Assembly: GCA_949825065.1 (NCBI GenBank)
Contig: OX463849.1
Span: forward strand, 40,825,852 to 40,889,851
DNA length: 64,000 nucleotides
Direction of reading: 5' to 3'
DNA from: Odontocerum albicorne
Lineage: Eukaryota; Arthropoda; Insecta; Trichoptera; Odontoceridae
This document shows, one piece after another, positions 1 to 11,047 of the stretch. Every line of letters begins with the position of its first letter. Positions within the stretch are counted from its first letter, which is position 1. Below the pieces are notes generated by a model, which was given only the letters and a program-made list of their open reading frames with translations, ran no database searches and was not told the origin of the DNA. A program made the position numbers and the translations under genes.

Positions 1-530
1 TATTACGTCGATGTAAAAATTAGACTATAAGAAAAAGTTAATTAATTTGAAATTGCACTCGACTTTCAATTCGATCATGAATTCTAACGATAAAAATCGT
101 TCAGGATTTTTGTTGTGTGATATAAACAATGTATTTTAATATACTGTACAATAATCCAACAAACAGTTTGATAATCGCAAAATAAAATTTGCCTGGTAGC
201 AGCCGTGGTTTATCCAACTTAATACTTCACAGCAAATCGCCGTACTAAGTTCCAAAAATTTCCAGCCCAACGATATATAAAAGGTGATAGAATGAAACAA
301 AACTTTAATTTTTTCAATATAGTCATTCTATAGTTCCATACATTTTTCGAACGATCAATTAATTTTGCAATACCATTGCAAAACTATTTTAAAGTTTTGT
401 TCTCGAAATTGTGTAACACTGTGGACATCCCTTCATTGTCATTTTTTTATATTTTTACACTTTACATCATGGTTGGCATTAAATGTGTTAAATACGTTTA
501 TGAAGCTAACAATAATCTCCCAAATTATAA
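1..530. other. AT-rich sequence without recognised feature
   Basis: No open frame resembling a known protein, no tRNA-like box pair and no tandem array were seen. The short open frame at 365-559 is rich in F, I and L codons typical of random AT-rich DNA. Confidence 0.5.
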
Positions 531-760
531 ATAACGGTATGATAAATACTAGGATATAATACTGGGATGAAAATAACGATATGAGAAATACTAGGATGAA
601 AATAACGGTATGAAAAATACTAGGATATAATACTTGGATGAAAATAACGGTATGAGAAATACTAGGATATAATACTAGGATGAAAATAACGGTATGAGAA
701 ATACTAGGATATAATACTAGGATGAAAATAACGGTATGAGAAATTCTAGGAATAAATACT
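531..760. repeat. Tandem array, about 42-bp unit
   Basis: Five to six imperfect copies of a unit reading roughly gatgaaaataacggtatgag followed by aaatactaggatataatact. One copy is shortened and the last is degraded (ttctaggaataaatact). This is minisatellite-type DNA with no coding potential. Confidence 0.85.
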
Positions 761-1398
761 AAAGTTTACCATATAGGATAATGTATTGAGATTGTAATAA
801 AAATACAGTCAAAAATGAACTATATATGTATGAGTTTTGACGATTTTGACACATACACATACCCTCAACTTCTGATAATCGACGCAAAATAGTCATTAAT
901 CACTATGGTACACCTTTTTGTATGGAATATACTCTAAAAGTATAAAAATTGCAAATTGGAACGATGGAGCATTTAAATCGACACGTAATCGTAGATATTA
1001 TATAGAAGATTGCCAGCTGTTTCTTTTACTTACCTTTTTCGATAGAGGACAATTAGAAGCCTAAATATTGAAGTTACGAAGTACAATACATATTTACGAA
1101 AATGAGAATACCTGCAAAAAGCGATGCGATCTGTGCGTGGGAGCAGGACGTGAAACATCTGATGTTCTGTAAATAAAAGACAAACTGATGCCAAAGGATT
1201 TATCATGCTACCAAGCGATCTATGTTTTTTTTAAATTTATTTTACAAAATAAATTAACAATACATGTAACATAAAATATACGGACAAACCAGGATGCATT
1301 TAAAATTAAATATTTTCAATAATATGAATTTAACATACCAACTTGCCTGTCGTGAGTCTTATCTGTAGTAAACTAGGCATATACCTGTACCATACCTA
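761..1398. other. Anonymous sequence with a family D fragment
   Basis: Mostly anonymous. At about 1335-1397 the text agtaaactaggcatatacct resembles the core of repeat family D (agtaaactaggcttttgcct near 6575). The mariner at 1399 seems to have landed at the edge of a family D fragment. Confidence 0.4.
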
Positions 1399-2077
1399 TT
1401 AGGTGTTAACATAAGTTGTGTCCGTTTTTATTTAAATTAAAAAATGAGCACTAAAAGTAAAATAAAATGGTAAATGTTATACGTCATTCGAAAGAAAATT
1501 TTCTGCTCTACAAGATACTTTTGCTCTCTTGTGTTTACTTTTACGTTACACATATTATTTTATTTGATTACAAGCCTTCAAAATGGAATGTCAAGTAGAC
1601 GAAAGTGAGCATTTTCGACACCTTCTTCTGTTCGCGTTCAATCGAGGGAATAAAGCTGCCAAAGCTGCTCGCGATATTCGCGAAGTGTACGATGAAGATG
1701 TTATGAATGAAAGGACAGCTCGTCGATGGTTTTTGCATTTCAATGACGATAATTTCGACCTGAAAGAGAGGGAGCGTTTTGGAAGACCAGTGGACTTCGA
1801 TGAGGATCGCTTAAACCATATTATTCATGAAGATCCCCTTCAAACCACCGTAGAATTGGCTGAGCAGATGAATTGTAGTCACATGACTGTATACCGACAT
1901 CTTAAATCAATGGGGAAAGTCCAGAAGTTCGGCGCTTGGGTTCCACATGTTTTGAGTGAAAACAACAAAAATCAACAACAAAAAAAAAGGTTTTAGACTT
2001 AAACCATTTTGTTTTACTTTTGGTGCTCATTTTTAAATTGGAAAAAATGGACACAACTTATGTTAACTAACACCCAA
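1399..2077 (+). mobile_element. Internally deleted mariner element with long TIRs
   Basis: A 679-bp element bounded by TA dinucleotides (1397-1398 and 2078-2079), the Tc1/mariner target duplication. The left end begins ttaggtgttaacataagttg. The right end, read inward on the other strand, begins ttgggtgttagttaacataa. The two ends stay similar for about 75 bp (1399-1472 against 2003-2077). Intact mariners are about 1.3 kb, so roughly half is missing. The interior keeps the transposase N-terminus and loses the catalytic part. It is therefore non-autonomous and could only be moved by transposase from elsewhere. Confidence 0.9.
1583..1996 (+). pseudogene. Mariner transposase N-terminal half (DNA-binding domain only)
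   Basis: A 137-codon open frame inside the 1399-2077 mariner. Residues about 8-60 match the first helix-turn-helix of MOS1/SETMAR-type transposases (HTH_48), with the hallmark ERTARRWFLHF and the linker RFGRPV. Residues about 70-115 form the second helix-turn-helix (PLQTTVELAEQMNCSHMTVY). The WVPHVL motif follows at about 119-124. After that the family would continue into the DDD catalytic core, but here the frame ends in a low-complexity NNKNQQQKKRF tail at the deletion junction. The product could bind TIRs but not cut DNA. Mariner proteins are usually about 345 residues. The frame has no internal stop, which suggests the deletion is recent relative to the decay of the other mariners here, or that it is kept by chance. 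Confidence 0.9.
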
Positions 2078-2192
2078 TATGTTGATGCAAAGTGAAGACT
2101 ATTTTTAAGGCTTGAGTCATTAAATATGAATCGCTTTGAAAAGTATCGGAAATTGAAAACGGGATTTCAGAATAATTGTTCGACAGGATGAC

Positions 2193-2262
2193 GATCTTCA
2201 TTGTCAAATTGGTAAGACAGTGATATTCCGGGTTCGATTCCTGATGGTACCCAAATAAAGGG
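2193..2262 (+). repeat. SINE-A fragment (tRNA-like head)
   Basis: Contains an A-box-like aattggtaagacag and a B-box ggttcgattcc followed by tggtaccca, the head of the SINE-A family described at 9010. The 3' body is absent or diverged. Confidence 0.6.
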
Positions 2263-3324
2263 GATCCCAATCAGGTTAAAGAGTTCGTCAATAAAGTCGG
2301 ATGTGTTGAGTGGTACCATAGGAACAAATTAGTCAACACTATTACCACTAGACCACAAATATACATAAATAATCAAATAAGAAAATGTATTTTCTGATAT
2401 CATCAACAAATTCACCAGTTTTCATATTGTGTAATGCGAAACCTGGTTTCAAACAAAATAATTAATGCCAACTAATTCATATTTGCACATAAAATACTTG
2501 AACGTGTCAATGGATATTAGTTTTTAATAATCATAATAATAAGTAATAAAAATTATTACTTCTAGAGTCACGGAAAAGTTTGCAAAAGGTTTTTTTTTAT
2601 CATCAAGTAAATATGGAGGCCAACCTTCGGCTATGCAATTTTGTTTTTGAAATCAATCACTTTAATTATAAATCATAATATTTTATTGCTTTCGGAATGT
2701 TTCAGGGATATATTTTTAATTAAAGGCAAGGTAAATGTCGAAGTACTAAATAAACTAGACTTGTCATAAACTAGTTAAATTGTATTTTAGCATTCTTTAA
2801 ATTTTGTAAGCAGGAAAGTATGTAACTTTGTTTAAATATTTTTTTGGAAGTTTAGCAAATTAATAAACCGTTAAGGTTAGAGCGTTCATGGACAGATACT
2901 ACACCAGCCATGCCCATCTCATGGTCAATGGACAGATTATGTATCAGGAAAAAAAATACCACATTGCACGGATTTCTTTTGTTACGCGAAGAAGGTCTGC
3001 GACTAGTTAGTATATTCGTAAGGAAGAATATCAGCCAGGATTCTTCACATACTGTTAGCCGGTATCGAGTACATGTCCACAATGTCACTCAGTTGGTTCA
3101 ATATCTCTATACCACGCGTCACTGAGTGTTTGGCTATGATATTCGTTCTGTAAGTTGGTATATAGAACAGAGGGCGAACAGAGGGCGAACAAAGGGCGAT
3201 TCCTTGCATGGCTGTATTTATCGGGGACAGATAAACTTAGACCGTCAGTAGTATGTTTGGTAATATGTTGTTAAATTAATTAAAATTATAATTATAAAAA
3301 TATATATTAATAACCAATTGTAAT
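2263..3324. other. Anonymous sequence with a small 12-bp tandem
   Basis: No gene recognised. At 3168-3199 a 12-bp unit (gaacagagggcg) is repeated about three times. Open frames at 2852-3125 overlap on both strands and match no family I know. Confidence 0.4.
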
Positions 3325-3540
3325 AGGATGACCTCCTTGGTTTAGATTGTAAGAAGTCTGTCTTTCCACTCTTGGGTCAGGAGTTCGATACCTGTTGGTA
3401 CCCAATTTGTTTTTTTTAAATACCTATTTGGTTTTGACTTAAGACTTCTTTAACATGTTTCTAATTGGTTGAAAATAATTTATTTATGTCAATAAACTCA
3501 CCATGTTGTATTGTATAAATCGAAAGTGTAATCTAGTACA
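3325..3540 (+). repeat. SINE-A copy, nearly full length
   Basis: A tRNA-like head (gacctccttggtttagattg, B-box gagttcgatacctgttgg) is followed by the family body: ttggttttgacttaagactt, ctttaaca, ttggttgaaa, then caataaactcaccatgttgt and a terminal stretch near cgaaagtgtaat. The order matches the copies at 9010 and 52606. Confidence 0.8.
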
Positions 3541-3756
3541 TTTTTCTATTTTATTAGTATAAGTTTTTAAATAAATTGCTTGTCAAATTGCATAAGCGTT
3601 TTCAGCTATGACTTTAGACAAAATATTACACTTTTTATAAAAAAAACAGAACTCTTTGTGAATGAAAAACAAATCGAAATATAATGTCTAAATTCACATT
3701 TATAATAAAATATTTCTACTTGATGTGATGATAGTGTCAAATTAATCGTTCGTTAA

Positions 3757-3890
3757 CACCTTCCTTTAGCTCGTTTTCCCTCAATGGTCTCCGTGATAAC
3801 CAACTTCTCTAGACTTTTATCATTCTTTCTACCAACATGCCCACAGTACGTTAGAATTCTTTTTTGCATGTTATCGAAACTTTTTCGGTT
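3757..3890 (-). pseudogene. Non-LTR retrotransposon ORF2 C-terminal fragment
   Basis: On the minus strand the frame reads KRILTYCGHVGRKNDKSLEK and then LVITETIEGKRAKG. This is the GHV-x-R ... EGKR-x-RGR signature found at the C-terminus of many RTE/CR1-like LINE reverse transcriptases. Only about 40 codons remain and the catalytic RT domain is absent. A short 3'-end relic is the simplest reading. Confidence 0.7.
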
Positions 3891-5239
3891 ATATCCAATT
3901 CATAGATGATAGAGACATTTGTGCAATTGCGGTTCATGGGATGACAAATATGTACACCAAATTGTACTGCATGCAATAAAAGCCTTTACAATAATGTAAT
4001 GTTTACGGGAAGAGAGCCTCAGGATACAAGGTAAAAACATGCGAAACATTTTATGTGTAACATTATAATATAGATTCGCGAAAAGTTAATGTAGATATAT
4101 TGCAAAATTTGGAAAAAAAATCGACTTACTTAATTTGACATTTAAAAATTATTTTGCTGTTTTTACCAAATAAATTGACCAACGCGCTTAATTCACGTCG
4201 AAAGTATTGATTGTTTGATAGTGGTTACTTTATTTTTGGCTTAATAATAGTAATATAACGTGCAATTATAAAGCACCATTGACATAGCGGACTCTCTACT
4301 AGAGCTCTCTAGCTCGGAATTTGAAATAACTATTATTGATAGATTAAAAATGTTATAACAAGAAAACATGTTGAGTGTAAATATAAAAATATTGTGCGTG
4401 CAGCCATAAGATTATGAACTATTTGACAAGAAACTACTACTTAGTGTAGAGTATTTATGTCTTGTTTATATATAATCATACATTTTTATAAGGGTTGTCT
4501 TCAAGTGCTTTCTAAAACTGCAAACGCTTTATTTCTAAAATATTTTGAGGCAGACAAATAACGATCCAATTGAAATATTACTCGTAAAAGAACGTTTACC
4601 AAAAATAAAGATCACCAATAAATGGAATATTACAAAATAATAGAATAACATTTTGAAATAATGAATAAACAACTGTTATCGACTATGACAAAACACGATA
4701 AAGACTATGAATATTATATAATGGAATATTGTGGATAGTTTTAGGAATAATCTATATATTATATAGCGAAACATCGAACACATCATAATTTCTTGTAAAA
4801 ATTTAAGAGAAAAACAAATCACGTCTTACAGCTACAGTGGCACTTGAGCATTTTTTGGGATACTGTGAGACTAAACAAATGATTTTTGGGATGTATTGAG
4901 ATTAAACAAATTATTTTCGGATATATTGAGATTAAACCAATGATTTTGGGATATCTTAAGGAAGACATTTTTTTATACAATATATTGTAATATAATACGA
5001 GTATAAACTGAATATGTACTTATTGTTAATGTATTACTTTTGGCCACTTGAGACAAAAAGTTAAAAATTCTCCAGTTACGAATCACTGTAAAAAAAAATT
5101 GGTAAAGATGACTAGTAAATAAATTTGAATTGCGTTTTTTTATTAAATATGTACTATAAACATACTGATTATTGTGTTGATATAGATTTTCTAAACATTT
5201 TTTTCACCTATTCTGTTGAAAAAACATAACATTCTAGTA
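3891..5239. other. Anonymous AT-rich sequence
   Basis: Nothing coding was recognised. About 4490-4540 resembles the edge of repeat family F (ttgtcttcaagtgctttcta, compare 42548). At 4860-4960 a short motif (gggatatattgagattaaac) is repeated about three times. Two TACGAGTA-type octamers occur at 4579 and 4996. Confidence 0.45.
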
Positions 5240-5460
5240 GGGCCATTATGACCCCTGTTCCGAAATTATTGTAGTGCTTAGTAAAGAAAGTCTTCAAACA
5301 TGGGGTTGCGGGTTCGATTCACGTAGGAATCCAGATTTTTAATTTTTTGTCTGGTTTTCCCTTAAGGCCTCTTTAAGATATTTCTGGTTAGTTTGAAGAG
5401 ATTGCCACATGGCAATAATCCCGTAACGTTGTACTGCATGCATTAAAATTTTGATGTTAC
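5240..5460 (+). repeat. SINE-A copy, diverged head
   Basis: The B-box region gggttgcgggttcgattcac and the body (gtctggttttcccttaaggc, tctttaagatatttctggtt, caataatcccgtaacgttgt) follow the family order. The A-box half is diverged. Confidence 0.75.
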
Positions 5461-5548
5461 TCAATAATTTGTAAAGAAAATTAAACTACTCTTATATTAT
5501 TGGAGTACAGTTGAGAATTAAATTACTCTAATAGTATTGGAGTAATTG

Positions 5549-5715
5549 AGGTGCATGGGCGCGAGGTAACGCACTGGATTTCCGTACGGAAGGTAGTCGG
5601 TTCGATCCCCGCGCTGTGCTACTCCCTTCGAAGGACATAGGTATTTTTTCCGCCCACTGTTCGAGGGTTTAATAATACCTATGACTTCGGTCATATCTAT
5701 TTAAAAAAAAAAATT
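5549..5715 (+). repeat. SINE-B copy (second tRNA-like family)
   Basis: The head reads gaggtgcatgggcgcgaggt, with aacgcactggatttccgtac and B-box gtcggttcgatccccgcgct. Next come ttttttccgcccactgttcg, agggtttaataatacctatg and acttcggtcatatctattta, ending in an A-run. Minus-strand copies at 17365, 19540 and 56540 share the same order of blocks. Confidence 0.85.
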
Positions 5716-6499
5716 ACTGACAATTTTTTTAATGAAATTAAGAAGAAAAATAACGCAACACTGGTTATTTCAATTGTTTATGTTATGAATGTCTACTGGA
5801 TTAAAAATATTAGTAAAGGGAAGACGTTTTATTAATTTTTAAATTATGCTTCTTGCATAGAGGTCACGAGTGCCGAAAGGAATCCGAGACACATAAATGA
5901 CAATTAAGTCGGTGCAGTATGTTTTGGATCAAACAATTTATTATTTGCTTAGTTCAAATGTTTGAGTTATCTCTTGTATTTAAAAGTTAACGATCCATAA
6001 ATTTTAGAACTTAAATTCACATATCAAGTTATGTACCTACACAGCGACGGGCTTACCTTTTCGGCCACAACTAGAGGCTGGGGATCATAACAAATGCCTC
6101 GGGCTTTTCTAAACAAGCTCTATTAGACTTGTCATCCTGTTCGGTAAAAAACCATATTTGTCCGAACATCAAAGGCAGTATTGCTGGTGCCAAGGTCTGG
6201 AAGATAGAACACTTGTTATTGATTATTGAAATTATAGTTTTTATTTTTTACTTTTGAATTTTATTCAGTCCACGTTTAACATAACTTATGAACTATCTTT
6301 TATAAATAAAAAAATATAACATTACAGAAATAAGAACTATTGTTGACGTTATATTAAAGATTTTATTGTTCTCAGTGCCATGCCTTAGTGGTTTGCATCT
6401 TTATTAAACCACGTTTTGTAACCATATCTAGTATGCTGCAGTGCGAAAATACGCTATAAATAAAACAATTTTTTAAATTTATATTATCATTTGTGAAAA
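5716..6499. other. Anonymous sequence
   Basis: No gene or confirmed family member. A locally GC-richer stretch at about 6040-6190 (cgacgggcttaccttttcgg) could be an unrecognised repeat. I cannot assign it. Confidence 0.4.
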
Positions 6500-6845
6500 A
6501 ACAACAGGTAATTTAATTTGAACACACAAATTTAATGAATCTGGGTTTGTTGCCTTTCATTTGTTGTGTCCCCAGTAAACTAGGCTTTTGCCTGTATCTC
6601 ACTGAGGACATATATCATGAAAAAATAAATCGATACTTCTTTCCGATTTTTGATTATAAAAACCCCGTTGCACATTCTTATTAATCTGACAAACAGTGAC
6701 ACTCAATTACACATGTATACATCACGCGAAATCAAACTCCTCACACTTCATCACTCCAGATATACCAAAAACATTCACCCCACAATGTACCGCACATAAT
6801 TATAAAAATAGAAAAATTAAAATATTAAATAAAAAAAAAAAAAAG
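6500..6845 (+). repeat. Dispersed repeat family D, with poly(A)-like end
   Basis: Shared in inverted orientation with 18590-18965. Matching blocks include cagtaaactaggcttttgcc, aaataaatcgatacttcttt, ccccgttgcac, gacaaacagtgacactcaat and the distal aatgtaccgcacataattat. It ends in an A-run at about 6828-6843, so a retroposed origin is likely. The small open frame inside (6696-6881) is not conserved in the other copy. Confidence 0.8.
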
Positions 6846-6890
6846 AATAGTATGGTATTGAATAAAATTTGCATTATATAATATATAGTA

Positions 6891-7020
6891 AAATCTAGTG
6901 GGTTTATTGCTTTTTGGCAATCTTTTTCAGCTAACCAGTATACTAAAAAGGTCTTGAGAGAAAACTAGATTGAAACACTTAAAAAAACAAGCGTCATATC
7001 AACTAGGTCAAGTAGGCTGC
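6891..7020 (-). repeat. SINE-A copy, decayed
   Basis: Reverse-strand body blocks (ctagtgggtttattgctttt, tggcaatctttttcagctaa, ccagta) lead to a degraded head (caactaggtcaagtaggctg). Confidence 0.6.
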
Positions 7021-7584
7021 CGTCGTATTACGTATAAAAATATATTACATATTAATAGTATTTATTACATATTTCAAGAATAATCACTACCATATTGTTT
7101 TTTTTTTATTTACAAAACATAGTTAATAAACGCAATGAAATAATTTAAAAAACAAGAAGGTCGGAAAAAGAGTTAGAATCACCGGGACATATCTAAAAGT
7201 GTTCTTATCGTATATATTAAACCATTGGTAATTGAAAATTATTTGAGGTGTAGAAATTATATTCTAAGTAAAAAATGGATCAGAGGCTTGCCAAAAATTG
7301 TTACTTTTAGTAAACTCTATTGCTGGTTAGATTTCTTTTACGTCATTTGTTTTCGAGTATTGCTTGTCATTACATTTTGTCTAATCGAAAATATTAATAT
7401 CTATTTTTATTGAAAATCTATTTCTTCCAGCAAACAAAAAAAAAACTATTTAAAGGTTTCGGCTTGACATTTGTTTTCAAATGTCAAGCCAAAATTTAAC
7501 TTCATATTATAATATTTATTTAATAACAAATTTGTTTTTATTTATTGTATAATAATTAACGGAATAATATAGTAATTCTTTATA
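7021..7584. other. Anonymous AT-rich sequence
   Basis: Nothing recognised beyond homopolymer runs and a short inverted pair near 7462-7495 (ggcttgacatttg ... caaatgtcaagcc). Confidence 0.45.
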
Positions 7585-8065
7585 AATTAACTAGACGACT
7601 AATCGGTTTCATGCACGGTTTCTGAGTTTTTTTCGTAACGTTTCTGAAGTGTTATTAAACAGTGTTTATATTTAAAATATTGACTAAATTAACCTCTTAC
7701 TACTACAGTTATTTACATGTATCAATTTTCAAAACAAAAATACTAATTAAACACAACAATATCACCCAACACATCAACTGGTAGCTGAATGTCAAAACTA
7801 TAATTATTTATTCAACACTTCATCAGGACGTGGATATAAAGAAATGTATTTAATTACAAATTTGAAACCATAAAGTATGTGCCTCATATTATTGACAAAA
7901 GTGATAATAGTGCGACATCTGTATTACAAATCAGAACTATCTAAATTATTATAGACAATAATTAACTATTTGGGTAATATCTGTTTTTTTATTTGACATG
8001 TTTTTTTCCCTTTGGATGAACATCAGAGCGTTTCGGATAGATCTGGATAATTATTATTGTAATTT
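7585..8065 (+). repeat. Dispersed repeat family G
   Basis: Co-linear over about 480 bp with 37685-38165. Shared blocks include ctagacga, gcacggttt, aaacacaacaatatc, a stretch around ggtagctgaatgtcaa, aggacgtggat and the end cagagcgtttcggatagatc. Identity is moderate, so the copies are old. No coding capacity or termini were identified. Confidence 0.7.
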
Positions 8066-9009
8066 ATGTTCCAACGATACATTTTGTAATCCCAAATCAG
8101 GTTAATTTAAGGATCTTAAAAAGTATTTTCAATATTTGATTTAAATTTTTTTTTGAAATTGTCTTTTCATTCCATTTAATCGAAAAAACATATTTATAAA
8201 TGATTTATTCTCAGGTTATTTGGAATTCCAGGGTGAAATTCTTCAGTAAAATATATTTAAATGGAGGAGTTTTAATGAGCTTTGAATATACAAAAACACA
8301 ATAAATTTAACAATCGAACTTAACTTATCACATACATTTTCCTTCCATTTTTAAATTAATACTATTTTAAATTAATCCTTTTGAATTTACGTTCAAAGTC
8401 TTTTTCTACATTTTTCGATATTCATCTTTAACATTTTTTTCTTCACTGTCTTAGAAAAATCTGATTTAATTGCTTTAGAAAAAACCTCTTAAAACCAAAT
8501 ATTATCTCGTACAGCGCAATTTCTAATATTACTACATTATCCAACCCACAATGCTCCAGATTACCAATTAAAAACTCGTTTTTCACAGCCTGGCTTGAAA
8601 AACAAGAGTATTAATGATTTCAAATGTATTTAATAATGATTATAAGTTTATAATATATATTTAGCAATATTTTACCGGTGAATCCACTTCGTGTGATGGT
8701 ATGATAGTATTTTTTTACACTGGGAATACATATTTATAAATACTATAACTTTTTACACAAAAAATATATTTTGACAGAAATTACACAAAAAATGCAGTTA
8801 AAAACGTTAATAGCAATCAGGATAAGTTTCAAATACCGAACGCTAAATTTATAACTATTTTTATTTATTTCAAACAATTGAAACTCTTTGGGGGGACCTG
8901 ACATGATACTGGAAAGAAGAATGTAAACTCTACATGTACGGGTATGAGCATTGAGTAATATGGGATTTTTGTTTAAATTTAAAATTGTTGAATTTAAAAA
9001 CATAATCAT
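8066..9009. other. Anonymous AT-rich sequence
   Basis: No supported feature. The minus-strand frame 8743-9009 is a random-looking hydrophobic translation of AT-rich DNA. Confidence 0.45.
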
Positions 9010-9215
9010 CTGACGTACTCCATGACAATGCTGGTAAGACGCTTGTCTTTCAGCCTGGAGGCTGCGGGTTTGATTCCTGTTGGAAGCCAGATTTTTTCAA
9101 AAGATTCTAGTCTGGTTTTTACTTAAGACTTCTTTAACACCTTTCTGGTTGGTTAGAAGAGATTACCATATATATCAATAAGCCCGCCAGGTTTTGTATA
9201 CAACGAAAGTGTAAG
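9010..9215 (+). repeat. SINE-A reference copy
   Basis: A well-preserved member. The head has gctggtaagacgcttgtctt (A-box region) and ggctgcgggtttgattcctg (B-box), then ttggaagccag. The body reads tctggtttttacttaagact, tctttaacacctttctggtt, ggttagaagagattaccata, caataagcccgccaggtttt, tatacaacgaaagtgtaa. The boxes correspond to RNA polymerase III internal promoter elements of tRNA-derived SINEs, by analogy with known families. Confidence 0.88.
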
Positions 9216-10215
9216 ACGAAACAACCGGTTAAAATTGTCTTATTTATATAATATTAATTACGTATTCTTATTAGAAACAAATAAATACTTTCATTGTACA
9301 TTATATAATCTGGTGAGTATTTTATACTCTGATAATAATATCTTGAATTTAATCAGAAATATATAAAAATACTTAAATGGGACAAATCAGACAGGTTTGT
9401 GAGTCTCCATTTATTTTTTAGCCATTTTGCTCATTACTAAACATCTTGGTTCCATGATTCGTCTATCCTCCACTCTTTCCACCCATAAGTGCTGGACTCA
9501 ATGCAGATCAATTGATCTCTTTTATTTTGGTCCGTTCATCTTGCTGTATACTGTCATCTTCCTCGCTGCCCCTCAACACTCTCAGTCCCTACCAGAGCAA
9601 AGTGACTGTTTTAATCTCTTCTAGCGACATATTCGAAGTATGACAACATTTTATTCCGGTCAATAATTGACTGTTTTTCTTTGGTCTTTAGGCCTTGAAG
9701 AATGAACACGTGTGTTCAACATTGGTGCGTCTTACTGTCATGAGATGTGAAGTGCTCAGCGCTAACACAACATCTCGATGTAAATCAAGCAATTCTAGTT
9801 ACATTTATTACATCAGTGTCTGAGCATCAATGTATTAGAAAAGAGGCAATCAGTTGTAAGGACTAATTGACCTAATCTAATGGCTATGTTTCCTTGAGTT
9901 CTTCCAAATGGACACTGCACCCACTCAGTCCTATTTCTACTAATTCTTAAAAAAACACACACTTAGATGGTTTCATAAAAACAGCAACATAATGAGTAGA
10001 GGAGTCAAGTAATAAGATAGGCTTCCAATCGCATATACTATCGTGTAGTTCACATGATCTATATTAGATGAAAACCTTTACTTGGTTCGGGGGCGGGGCC
10101 GGCAGCCTTGCTTGGTACAACAGTAATTAGTATCAGGGATGCCACAATTAAAATTTTAAAGAAATCGATTTTTATATAACCTTTGAATAACAGTGTCTCA
10201 CTAACTAGTCCGATT
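9216..10215. other. Anonymous sequence with a GC-richer segment
   Basis: Position 9410-9640 is less AT-rich and holds a 65-codon open frame with no recognised domain. Position 10090-10115 is unusually G-rich (gttcgggggcggggccggca). Neither can be tied to a gene. Confidence 0.4.
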
Positions 10216-10290
10216 AACTCCGTGGTCTAGTTGGTAAGACGCTGGATTTCAACCAGGGGGTTTGGGGTTTAATTCAATTTCGTCTGGTTA
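10216..10290 (+). repeat. SINE-A head fragment
   Basis: Starts gattaactccgtggtctagt, continues tggtaagacgctggatttca and ends with a damaged B-box (gtttggggtttaattc). It is truncated before the body. Confidence 0.75.
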
Positions 10291-10879
10291 CAATATTTAC
10301 GTGCACTATGATAGTGTTATTGTACGGCATTGTTAACTCGTACTGCATCTTTATTTATGGTATTGTGCCTTCTCTAGTCCTAAAGGCCAAATACTCGATA
10401 AATGGGGCTGAAGGTAATGTTGTATACCGATCATACTCTTCAAATGTCTAATGCTACTTTGTCAAATGTCTAATGCTAATGTGTTGAAAAACACCATATG
10501 AATAAAGAAACTAATAGAATTTTTGAATTTAAGATGATTTTGTGTGAAAAATATAAGTAATCATGCCAGGTTTTAAGAATCATTTAATGTTTTGTTTATT
10601 AATTTTCGCATGTACTCGTATGGACACCATACATATAATTTTACTCTTGATTTTTGAGTTAATTTTCTTTAAAACTTTACCGTTTTAATCAAAGGGTCGT
10701 GTAAAGGATTCAATGGGTAGATATTAAATTGCACAAATAAAGCTGGTAAATTCAAATCAGTTTACTTTTCGTGGTTTTCTTACCGAATATGTATCGATTT
10801 CCTTATTTCCGAATGCGATTTAGTTCATTTATACAGACATAGCTGATGCTTTTGAATTATTGTATAATACTTTTGTTGT
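10291..10879. other. Anonymous AT-rich sequence
   Basis: A short direct duplication (caaatgtctaatgcta, near 10441 and 10465) and a TACTCGTA octamer at 10613 are the only structures noted. Confidence 0.45.
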
Positions 10880-11047
10880 AAACTATATAACCTGGTGGGT
10901 TTATTGTCATGTGGAAATCTCTTACAACTAACCAGAAATATGTTTAAGAGGTCTGAATTGAAATCCTGGGTACGAACGGGAATCGAACTCCAGACCGGGT
11001 TACTGACTGAAAAGTAGGTGTCTTACCAACTAGCCTCAGAGGTCTTG
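10880..11047 (-). repeat. SINE-A copy
   Basis: Read on the minus strand: head with gaggctagttggtaagacac and a B-box (gttcgattcccgttcgtacc), then a body ending caataaacccaccaggttat. The spacing is shorter than the 9010 copy. Confidence 0.82.

Noticed and set aside
531..760. CRISPR-like array of regularly spaced repeats
   Set aside because: Units are head-to-tail without unique spacers, and the genome is eukaryotic. The same applies to the arrays at 21377, 35089 and 38760.
9010..9085. Possible functional tRNA gene
   Set aside because: A- and B-box-like sequences are present, but the same head recurs about 20 times fused to one common body, and the cloverleaf pairs are poor. It is a tRNA-derived SINE.
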